Source of the DNA: Diploscapter coronatus
Taxonomy: Eukaryota > Nematoda > Chromadorea > Rhabditida > Rhabditidae
Direction of reading: 5' to 3'
Assembly: GCA_964036155.1 (NCBI GenBank)
Contig: OZ038423.1
Coordinates: forward strand, 8,199,249-8,263,248
Length of the DNA: 64,000 nt
This document shows positions 25,475 through 36,250 of the stretch, piece by piece. Both the position numbers and the translations under genes were made by a program. The notes below the pieces were generated by a model, which saw only the letters and a program-made list of their open reading frames with translations, was not told the origin of the DNA and did no database searches. The number at the start of each line of letters is the position of its first letter. Position 1 is the first letter of the stretch.

Positions 25475-27057
25475 TGATTTGTCTATCGGTCATGCCAGCT
25501 CTTCATTCTTCACTCCGTTAGTTTTCCTCTTTTAGTTACTCTTCTTCTCGCTCCTTCTCTGCCATCTCTCCTCTCTCTATGCTCTCTCCCCCACAACATT
25601 TTAGTGTCTGTCTCTGTCACATTCGTCGTTTCTCCTTCGTGTGTGTTTCTTTATATTCACATGCACATAATGCTCGCAATATTAGCTGCAATATACGAGA
25701 CAAATCTAAAGAATTATAGTACTTTTTCTCCTCACTTTTCCGTACTATTTCTCGATTTTTTCTTTCGGCCGCTTTTATCTCTATAAATTGCACTCTTATC
25801 TGTAATCTCCGTATTTTCCCGTCTTCTTTTTCTGTCTGTACTATAATCGCTGCGAAATCGACTTTCCAAAATACGCACTCCGCCTAAATATTCGAAGCAT
25901 TTCATTTTTCTAGTTTACTTTTCGAGGCTATTCATTCGATCTTCGCGAAAAATAACTCGATTTTTTGGTTTCTTATGTAATTTACTGAGTTGATCACCAC
26001 ACTATTTGAAAATTTACCAAATAATATTGGGATAGAGAAGAGAAAAAAGTGAAATTTTTAAATGGTGGCGGTTTAGGTCGTGAATTATTTAAGAGGCCAT
26101 ATTTTTCAATTTTTACAGTATTCGATTTCAGATCTTGTGAATTGAGAATGGGACATCTGCTGTTATTTTCGCTTCCAACTCGGATGTAAGCCGCATTTGT
26201 GTGGCCGTCACATTCACATGGATGAACCATTTCTTCAACTACAGTATCCTACTAATCGCGTCAAGTGGAAAGGACCTTTGAGGTAGATCATTATTTTGCA
26301 AATTTTTTTTTTTTTTAATATTTTCCTACTGAAGTTATCGACGGCGACTTAGTACATTTTGAAAACATGATATCGAGATTCGGTATTTCTTGCTCCCAAT
26401 TTCTCAAAAGGTACAATGCCATCAAAAATGCATTTCCTGTATTCGAAATCTGAAAATATCCGTTCGGATTTGTGTTTCTGACTCACCTCTCCATCCTCCA
26501 TCTTCATCATTCACCTGTTCGCATTTAAGATTGAGCATTTCTCGCAGTTTTTGCCTATGCATTCCCCATTCATTGTGCTGCATAATTTGTCAAAGGTCTT
26601 TGCTGCTCGTTTTTCCTCCTTCATTCAGAAGGCCCAACCTATTTTCTCCCCGTTTCCTGCCGCGCCCGCTTTTGAATTTTGAATTTTCATGAATTCGAAA
26701 GGCATTCGGGAATTTCTTCGGTTCACGAATAAAAATAGACGCCCTGAATCGAATCACATAGAACAGATTATGAATGTTTTGAATTTGATCACCGCCATTT
26801 GCGATTTCCATTGTGCTATGAAAATATTTTCATTATTCGCGGGGTCGTCGATATAGGAAAAGAATGCGGGACAATGAGTCAAATTCTTGAAATATCACCT
26901 CGTGCAGCGCAAACCGGAGGGCGGATTATTCAAACATGCCACAAGTCATTCAAATCGTCACGCGTAATTTTCACACTCGAATGATCGAGTGATTTTATCA
27001 CCCTTTGTTCCTTCTTGACTCTGCCTCCTTCCTGTCTTTCTTGATCTGCTCGAGTCA

Positions 27058-27067
27058 GAGACGCAGA
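27058..27067. promoter_or_regulatory. GAGACGCAGA motif 4, upstream of the convertase start
   Basis: GTCAGAGACGCAGA lies about 180 bases before the proposed start codon at 27244, next to a pyrimidine-rich block (27000-27045). A TTTACAG acceptor at about 27117 could receive a spliced leader. This is the best-placed promoter candidate for the convertase. Confidence 0.4.
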
Positions 27068-27243
27068 ATCGTCGATATCATAGAACAATTCGGCTGTGTT
27101 TGCACTGCGAATTTACAGTTCTAATTCGTGAATTTGCTCGAAAGGCCAAGGCATTAGGGCTATTCGCCGATGTTCTGACAGAATTTCAAGCGGCTTATTT
27201 TGCCAAAAATCGAGGGAAAGAGGGAATTCATGTCGTTTCTCTT

Positions 27244-30200
27244 ATGTTCACGTATCTTCAAAATAGGTGTGGGTCAGATTTGGATTTTGAAAAGTCTAAC
27301 CCAGTTTCAAAAATCTTTAAAAGTAAAAAAATTTTGAAATTTATTTTTTTAGGATCGCACCGCTCCAGCCTCCAATTTCTTCCCGCTGCCGCCCCGCAGT
27401 TCGGTTCGACATTCACAAGATTAATTTATTCTTCATTTGCCTAATACTTCAATGGATTTCACACGTGTCAGCTGACTATCATGAGGTAGGCTAATTTTAT
27501 TATTTTTCTTTCAAAATTATCCTTTAATGCAAAAGTTACATGCAATTATCCTTGTTTTCCATACTACAGCAATTATTTCGTTTTTCTTCCAAAAAATGAG
27601 CAATTTTCTCAATTTATTCGCCCGCTTCATCCGGCCGATCTAAAAGTTCAATTGAAAATTTCCGAACTCTGGCTTGTTGATCTCTTCTTCCTGTCTCTTT
27701 ATCAGAGCAGGATTATTTGGTCAACGTATTCTTTCAACGAAACTCGAGGTTCATGATAAAAACGCGCATTTTTATCGTTAAAGTTTGAACTTTCTGGATT
27801 TTTTCATAGAATCTCGAAATAAGGCAGTTCGAAAATATCTTCTCGTTCGAATGTACATTTCCCTAGGGCTTCATTAGGTAACAAAGAAGAGACGGAGAAC
27901 GCCTGCGGTGATGTCCTTTCTGAAAGGAATGGGGGGATATTGAGGAGAAGAGGAAATTTATGAGAGGAGAGCAGAAAAGAGACAGCTCTGTGGCTGTGTG
28001 CACGCGCGTGTCTCGTATATTTCCTCTCTATCTTCCCGCAATTCTTCCCCTTCTTAATTAAAATCCCCTCTCCTCCAGTTCAAGGCAGCTCTAGCTCACG
28101 CACAAACAGCAGGGGATATCGCGAAACGATCCGATAGATGATCGAGATTTGAAACGCAAACAAATCGGAAAAAGCACGATCCAAATAAGCGCGAGAATCA
28201 GAGATCGAATACCGTGAATTTGACGATAATCTTGGGATTTGATTGCAATATCTTTTTGAAAGTGCACTTTCGTTTAGATTATTGGAGGATTATGTCAAAA
28301 ACATTCGGTTTTGTGAGATAAGCATTTTCATGCACTTCACTAAATTAGTGAATTTGGGAAGCAATATGTAACTTCTGCATCAAAAAAGTTTATGGTGGAC
28401 AAAATAGCACTTTTCATACAATTTGATTCTCCTTGATCAGTTTCTAATAAGAAAAATCAAGTCATTTTGAAAATTTGAATTTTTGTATAGAATGAAAGTT
28501 GTAACTTTTGAATTAGCATAATGAAAAAGGTCATAATTTCTCCTCACTAGCAGATCTTTTTTTTATCATTTCCATAGATCAAACCCAGATGGAAAGAATC
28601 AAAGGGTGTAAAAAGCTGGCATTTCTGATAATGGCGCATAAAATGCTCGTTAATTTCCAGGCGACGTCAGTCTCGTCCCTGGCGTCAGCAATTCGCAAAT
28701 CGTACACGAACGAGTGGGCGGTGCTAATCGAGGGCGGCACAGATCAGGACGCCAAGCTGATGGCCAACAAATACGGATATACTTATATGGGTCGAGTGAG
28801 TTTTTAGTTTATTTATTCGAAAAATACTGGATCACATTCTCAATAAGGTCTTGAAATTAGACCAACCTTCTCACTGTTCCCAATAAGAGTTTGAAATATA
28901 GCGTTATAATCAGAGAATACTTATTTCGAAACTTTCAATAACTCATTGAATGACCCAAAAATAAAATTTCGCTTCAAAATACGACTTAACCCAAAAAGAG
29001 TATCTAGCCCAGCCAAATCGCCATTTCCACTTTGTTTGCTTACCGATGCTCTATCTAAATTTCAATTCTTGCTAAGTAAAACACTCGTTAGCGAGCGAAC
29101 AACTTCTAAGCGTTTTTCCTACCTATTTTTGCTTAGTCTGATTTGTACAAATATTTGCCTTTGTCATACAAAACTATCACATTTCTCTCAATTCTCAATT
29201 TTCTACACGATTTCTCGCCCCAGCCTTTGTTGTGCATATTTCTATGCATTTCGAGTCTAATCTCAAGAAAGTGAAAAGCGTCTCGATTTGCTGTATTTCT
29301 TTATGTCTGTGCCTCTGTGCCATTATGCATACGTGAATATATGTTTCTCAAAGTGACGAAGACAGCTACGTTTCATTGTCAGACAGACAGAGCAGCTCGA
29401 TTTCGTACTTTCCTCTCCATCTTTATTTTGACAAATGCATTAGAATACATCGAAATTTTCCCGTATCATTCCTGATTTTGACGGGAGAGAAAATTTGGGA
29501 CTTTGCCCTTCATCTTTTCACCATTCTGCTACCGACAAAATGCAAAGGAAAAGGAAGGAAGAGGTGGGGTCAGCACGACGCACAAATTCGCATTTCGTAT
29601 GCAAAAGTGCACGCATAAATCGGATTAGAGCCGGCCTCTCACGGGCTCAAGAAATGCGCGGACAGGGGAGGGCGCGAGGACGAATTCTCGTACTGGCACA
29701 GGGCTTTTTGCATACAGGGAGAGAATATACCAAGCATAACTTCAAACTCTAGCTGCACTGTAAATTAAAACGAGTTTGTGAACAAAGTGGCAGTGTAAGA
29801 TGCAGAGTCGAGGTGAAATTGGTGGAAAAATAACATAGCTTTTTCTCGAAACTCTGTTTCATTATGCCAAGTTTTCAGATTCGGAATTGAAGATGAATTT
29901 AGTTTTTTATTCATTATCAAATATCTAGCGATTTATTTTGAATAATAGCCAAAAATGAAGGATGAATTATTCTAGCCCATTTTCTGAGGACATTTTTTCA
30001 TAAAATGATGAATTTTCGGATAAATTTTTAGCAGACTCAGGAAGATTAATTTCCTACGAAAATGTGATATTCCGTGCAGTTTTTAGATATAGCGCGGAGA
30101 TGAAAATAAATGAAGACTCTGGAGGTCGTAAACAAGAAAATCTCTCATATTTAGCCAAGATTAGGAAATATCCGAATTACATCTACGAAATGATATGAAA

Positions 30201-33200
30201 GTGAAGATCAATTTTTCAACAAAAATACAAAAATCACTAGGTTAAACAGTGAATTGCACAGTTCGATTTTCAGATAATTCCGGGTGAAGAATATTTTCTA
30301 TTTCGCAACGTGCAACAAAGGCCGCGTTCAACGCGAAAAGCAAGGAGCCTGCAGTTGAATGCGCTACAACACGAATCACGGGTAAGCCGAAGGTTTTATG
30401 CATTTTTATGAGAAAAATCATGAGCTGAGATTTTGACGATTTCGTTTCATTGCATTGCCTATAAAACTGATTCATAAATTAATCCGAAATGCTCCATCTT
30501 TTACTTTCAATAAAGTACATGACTAAATGCAAGGGACGATATTACAAAAATATCCATGCCTGGAATTATTTTTTTCCAATTCAGGTAATATGGATCGAGC
30601 AGCAAGTGGCTCGAAAACGAGTAAAACGGGATTTCCAAAAAATACATCGCAGCAAGAGGCATTCGGTTAGAAGAATATTGCTTTTCAAGACAATAAATTG
30701 AGGATTCAGGAGAATGACATCGAGTTTGACAGCGAAGAAATGTCGCAGGTGTCTCGGTCGCGAACAAACCGAAGACAGCCGGATCCGAACGATCCACTCT
30801 GGACTGATATGTGGTACTTGGTGGGTTCTATCTCTTTTCTTCAATAAAAGCTGGAGTTTATTAGAAAGTTGAGATTCCTTTTCTTCTTTATGAAAACTTT
30901 CGGAAGAAAAACTCCAAGCTTCCGAGAGGCCAAAAATTTATTATAAGAATTATATGTTCCTTCTTAAAAATAATCACAAGAGTGAAGTTGACAATTTAAG
31001 AATCGAGCCGACAGCTCTGATTCTCACGGGCAGAGAAAGATGGATCACAACGTGAAGGAGGCCTGGGATTTGGGGTACACAGGCAAAGGCATCGTCGTCA
31101 CTATTCTCGACGACGGGCTGGAGAGGACGCATCCCGACATTCTGCCTAATTATGTAAGAATTTGTAAAGTTCAAAAATGACCTAATTTGAAATGCTTTCT
31201 TTCCCAGACTATGGTCCCTTCAAAATTGAATGATTTTAGGATCCCCGAGCTTCATACGACGTGAACGATCGTGATGACGACCCCATGCCTCGGTACGAGT
31301 ATTCCGATGAGAATCGACATGGAACAAGGTAATTTTTACAGAACGAACTCGTAGATAGTGAAATAATTGCAGATGTGCCGGAGAAGTAGCAGCGATCTTC
31401 AACAACAGTCTGTGCATCGTGGGAATCGCGTACAACGCGAATATCGGAGGAATCAGAATGCTGGACGGCGATGTGACTGATGCGGTCGAGGCTGCGTCGC
31501 TCGGGCATAACTCGGACTATGTCGATATTTACAGGTAGATCATTTTAGTTTTAGGTTGATAGCTAATTGATACTGTCATACATTTATCTAATAGCAGGGT
31601 CGTTGACATTTGAAAGTTTTAGACTGCGCTAAAAGTTAGTTCAACAGTCCTTCATTGCAGTGTGATTTTTCACCAGCACTGTAATGTCAATAATCCTAGT
31701 TGGAAAAGAGATTCTATACTTTTGTTACAATATACAAAATTTCTGAAGACATCGATTCACCAAAAATTTATTTCAGTGCTTCATGGGGGCCAGACGATGA
31801 TGGTCGAACAGTGGACGGACCAGCCAAACTGACGAAGAATGCATTCGAAAGGGGCATTCGAGAAGGTCGAGGCGGCAGAGGCTCTGTCTTCATTTGGGCA
31901 TCTGGAAATGGAGGCAAAGATGCGGATTCCTGCAATTGTGATGGATACACCAACAGGTAAGCATTATTCAAAGTTAATTTTATTTGTTCCCTTCGAAAAT
32001 TTGATTTCAAAGCGTTCTGCATGATTTTCTAGTCTGTAAGGTGGGGTATAATATTGAAAGAAATAGCATATAATATTATTCATTTTCACTACCTTCAATT
32101 AGTAAAATATCCTAATTTTTAGGCTATTGAAACCTCGCATAATGATTCTATTATTTTATTTTTATCATATTTTCAGCATCTACACTCTGTCCATCTCGTC
32201 TGCCACTGAAAACGGCAACATTCCTTGGTATTCCGAGGCCTGCAGCAGCACTCTCGCAACGACGTATTCTTCTGGCGCGACTGGGGAGAAGATGATTGTA
32301 AGCGTAAAGCATACAACAAAAAGGGAAACGAGAATTAATTTTCAGGTGACAACCGACTTGCATCACGCGTGCACGAGCATGCACACAGGCACAAGCGCAT
32401 CTGCTCCTTTGGCCGCCGGAATCGTTGCTCTCTCTCTGGAAGCTAATCCTTCACTCACTTGGAGAGATCTACAGGTAAACGTTCTTGAAAAGATAAGCTC
32501 AGGTTTCCGAACAGATTAACATTCTGGTTTGTTGAAATAGTCGTAGTTTTGAAGAGGAAACTTTTAAAACCAAAAAAAAATCTCAAAGAAAACCCGAATA
32601 CATTTATTGCGAAAGTTGAGATGATTTTTTCTGTTCTTCATATTTTCGCTTCAGCACATCGTAATCCGTACCGCCAAACCGATTCATCTGCGCGCAGGCG
32701 ACTGGGTGACGAACGGAGTTGGAAAGAATGTCTCCCATTCATTCGGTTATGGTCTGATGGATGCAGGAGCGATGGTTCGGCTGGCCAGAAACTGGACGAA
32801 TGTTCTGCCGCAACGACGATGCAGACAGCACTACCCCAGCAGATTCAAGTATGGGCTTTATGATTATTCTGAGGTTTCATTCCAAGATGAAGATGACTTT
32901 CTCGGAAATTCAGTTATATTGAGGAGAAAACAGACCTAGGGAAGAGTTAAGGGCAGGATGGTCGTGCGTCCTACCTCCTATGATGTTTCCTTCACAATTT
33001 AGAGTTTTCAAAAATCTTCCTCATTCGTAATGAAGTCATGGCTTAAATTTTGCTCCTCGGTCTACCCCACGCATACTTTTGAACCTGTCTCAAATGCTCA
33101 CTAGAGTTGGAGAAGAAACAATGTTGATGAAACGAAAGATTAGTGAACTTCCAAAAATTCGAAAAAAAAAACTCTTGTACTTCTTTTTTCATGTTATGTT

Positions 33201-34055
33201 CCAACTTGCAATATTCTCGAAGTTTCACTTTCAGAGCGATTCCTCACGGCAACCGTCTGCAACTCCAACTGTACACGGATGGCTGTGCGAATTCTCCGGA
33301 CGAGAATGTTGCCTATCTCGAGCACGTCCAAGCGATCATCACTCTGAAGGCACCCAAGCGAGGAGACATTCAGATATATCTCACGTCTCCTGCAGGTACA
33401 ATAAGAGAATTGATGGGTTGGAGAATAACTATTGTTTCAGGCACAAAGTCGACCCTTCTGACAAAACGAGCCAGAGACACGAGCAGAGCCGGATTCACAG
33501 ACTGGGCCTTCATGACCACACACAATTGGGGAGAGAAGTCCGCGGGATTGTGGACGCTCGAGATCGACAATGCGGGCTGGGATGGTAGGTCTTTGAAGCA
33601 ATCTTTAAATGCATAAGTTCATTAGATTTTTTCTTTCAATAGGATGAAATGTTTTGTTTGTTTGTTTTTTTCGAATTCGACTCATTCTGCAAGGAATGCC
33701 GAACCTCCTGTAAAATTCATCAGCGCTTGTAGTTTTGCTTATTTTACAACTGATGGTTGAGGTAGACTAGTGCTAATGAAAATTACAGAAAGTCGAAATG
33801 ATAACGTGCAGAAGTCTGAATGTGCAAAATTAAATTTAAAAGTTACTTTCAGATGCCGAACTAGTCAAATGGGATCTAGTGATGTACGGCACGGACTCAG
33901 AGACGACAGAGACAGGCGCGCTGCGCACTGCTCCTCTCACAGCCCGCTCCATCCACGATGCTCGTCGTGCAGGCTCCGCTCCCTCGGACTCTGCCCACTT
34001 GTTGTCTGCCCTTCTGCTCCTCCTCACCACTGCATTCATTCGACACTTCCAATAA
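27244..34055 (+). CDS. furin-type proprotein convertase (BLI-4/KPC-1 family)
   Basis: Sixteen exons sum to 708 codons plus stop: 27244-27266, 27353-27485, 28661-28795, 30274-30381, 30585-30665, 30710-30820, 31001-31153, 31240-31328, 31373-31534, 31777-31956, 32177-32297, 32346-32474, 32655-32848, 33235-33395, 33441-33584 and 33853-34055. A signal segment ([16 protein letters not shown]) follows a 30-residue basic lead. The prodomain has [11 protein letters not shown] and [22 protein letters not shown] carries the likely RVKR autocleavage site. The S8 catalytic domain shows ILDDG (Asp), NRHGTRCAGE (His), WASGNGG (oxyanion Asn) and HTGTSASAP (Ser). The P domain contains [12 protein letters not shown]. 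The start is inferred from phase: exon 27244-27266 holds the first in-frame ATG. Such enzymes mature cuticle collagens, peptides and receptors in the secretory pathway. WYLNR after the prodomain suggests BLI-4-like. The C-terminus is hydrophobic and lacks a Cys-rich region. Confidence 0.92.
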
Positions 34056-34289
34056 TCCGTCCATTTCGACTGCTCACATTCAAGCAAAAGAGCAACTGGG
34101 TAAATCCTCCACAAACTATGCGATATGAGCAAATTTAGCCTAGATTCCCCCTTTTCCTTTCATTTTCCTGCAGAGGCCTTATCTCCTTTCCTTTCTCAGA
34201 GTCTATTCTTTCTAGCCTTCGCTTTTCACCGTTCTTCATTTAGTTTCTTTCCCTTTATTTACCTAAAATGTTGTATATTCGTTCCAGCA

Positions 34290-34432
34290 CAGATATAGCA
34301 ATTCGGGTGTCGACTCAGAAACTGTTCCAAAATGCTATGACATATTTCCAGTCGGCAATGTTTCTCTATGCCTGAGCATTGTGAGGCTCTGCCAGTCGGT
34401 GTCTGTCGTCTTTTATCCGAATGCTATATCTG
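34290..34432. repeat. inverted repeat in the convertase 3' flank
   Basis: CAGATATAGCAATTCGG at 34290 and TCCGAATGCTATATCTG at 34416 are complementary except for one inserted base. The interior holds CCAGTCGG twice. It could be a hairpin in the 3' UTR or a small foldback element. Confidence 0.5.
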
Positions 34433-36240
34433 CCACCGTACAAACCCTCCTCCTATCAATCATTCTCATTCATCACGATGATGCAAAATAGACATTTGAC
34501 ACTCCATTTATCAATTTTATGATGCAAATCCATGGATCTCGTGTTTCATACTGTAATAATTGCAGGCAGAAACTAACTGTTCTAATGGAATTTATCCGAA
34601 AAGAAAGTTTCTGCCTGTCCTAATGAAAATTATGCAATTCTGCTGCCCGTTTTATCATTTCATATTCTCTGCTACATGCATTCCTTTATTATTCACGTTA
34701 TTGCTTGGTTTTTCCACCAATTTTTGTTCAATTTTAATTTATCGCAATTTTCTCGGATTCCCAATTTTGTGATGCAAACCCGTTCACTTTACTCCGTCAA
34801 CTTTTATACTGATATTTGTGACTTTGATATTTGAAGTTTCTGTCAGAATTGCCACGATTAAACGTCTATTCTGACAAAAATTTCAAAGGTTTTTCGTAGA
34901 TATTGAACTTATGACGAAGTTTCGTTCTAGTCCGACACAAAACTTACAATCAGACCGAATGAGAGCTTTACTCCTCAATTCTACAATTCTCTTTGCAAAT
35001 TGTCCACCATTTTATCAACGTGCAAATTTAATGATTTTTAATTAAAACTTTTATTATTGCAAATTTGTCTAGTTTCTTTTGAATAAAATAAAAGGATAAA
35101 GATTTAATGAAATCTTGTCTCTGAATTAATATCGTTTGAATTGTGGATTTCTTACCAGATTGAAAGGGAATTTGATATGATAAGGAAGGACGCACTCTGA
35201 TAAGAAATCAACTTCAGGCAGATAGCTGAGGAAGGCAAATTGCAATTCTACAAGTTGCTCTTCATGTCATCCCGTGCCATGAACTCCAAAATGTCGATCC
35301 AATTTAATACTGCTACCATCAAAGAACTTTAATGGTGTTCTGATTTCTACGTAACATATCGCGACTAAAAACGATAAGGAACGGATAACCGAAACGATTA
35401 TATCCAAGACTTGGCCTAATTCATAAATCATACAGTTTTTATATTCTCTATTTTGACAAGAAGATATCACAGATTGCGTGGAATGGTAACAGAATAACAA
35501 TCAAAAGCGGAATACGAGAAATTATGCAACTTCTAGAGTCTATTTCTATCTAAAGATTGCCAAGTGGTAATTCTGAAAAATCTAGATTTGATAAAATTTT
35601 CACAACTCAACAATATTCATAGTTCAACCTAATTGCATACAAATCTAGAAACCAGAAATAAAATGAAAGATATGACTAGAGCCCCCAAGCAGATATGCCG
35701 AATTTATGTTTCGGACAAAATTTTTGTGCAGAAATGTCACCAGGGATGTGAATAAGATTTTCATGAAGAAAAAATAAACTTTAAATTTTTCTAGGCTTAA
35801 AAAATTGCAAAAATCCATCACTCAAAATAAACTCATTTTCACAAATGAAATATCGCTTATGTGCGGCTGTTTTGTTTTAATTTTTTTGCACAGAACCATG
35901 TTATCAAAGTTGTCGTCGATCTAGACTGGGCTTTTTTGAGACATTTTGGGTTGAAGGGTACTTCCTTCCAAAATTTTCTGCTTCAAACTACCACGTTTCT
36001 ATCACAAACGCACTTTTTCCAGAGGAGCGAAGCTTGGGGACTCTAGATATGACACATTTGCATCGCTGAATTCACGAATGTTCAACAAACCTAAACAAGA
36101 CTTTGACTAAAATAGAAGGCTTGTTGAAAATCAAATATTTGTTTGAAAGCATTGAATTTTGTCGGAATTTTGTCAGGTAGAAAGTTATTCAGACTATGTC
36201 CGGCTATGGAGTGAATTATTATAAAATGACTATTCATAAG

Positions 36241-36246
36241 TTTATT
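36241..36246 (-). terminator. poly(A) signal of the TSP1 gene
   Basis: AATAAA on the minus strand begins 4 bases after the TGA at 36251, which implies a very short 3' UTR. Confidence 0.5.
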
Positions 36247-36250
36247 TCGT

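Larger units (their letters stand above)
12317..27243. other. 15-kb region without a recognisable full gene
   Basis: Between H1 and the convertase I find no exon series with family similarity. The region has many 100-250-base blocks that are strongly C/T rich on the plus strand (for example 14.9-15.1, 16.1-16.2, 16.9-17.05, 21.2-21.35, 23.6-23.8, 24.25-24.4 and 24.8-24.9 kb). It also has two MITE-like elements, a hairpin near 20.4 kb, four GAGACGCAG motifs and a weak minus-strand exon pair at 18.4-18.7 kb. The orientation suits an extended upstream region, possibly with 5' UTR exons or alternative promoters, for the plus-strand convertase. Confidence 0.5.
34056..36250. other. convergent intergenic region
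   Basis: 3' flanks of the convertase and the TSP1 gene. No exon is supported; it contains an inverted repeat at 34290-34432. AATAAA at about 35083 is far from the convertase stop. Confidence 0.5.

Noticed and set aside
33079..33588. 169-codon plus-strand ORF overlapping the convertase
   Set aside because: A shifted frame over exons 14-15; the other frame matches the P domain.
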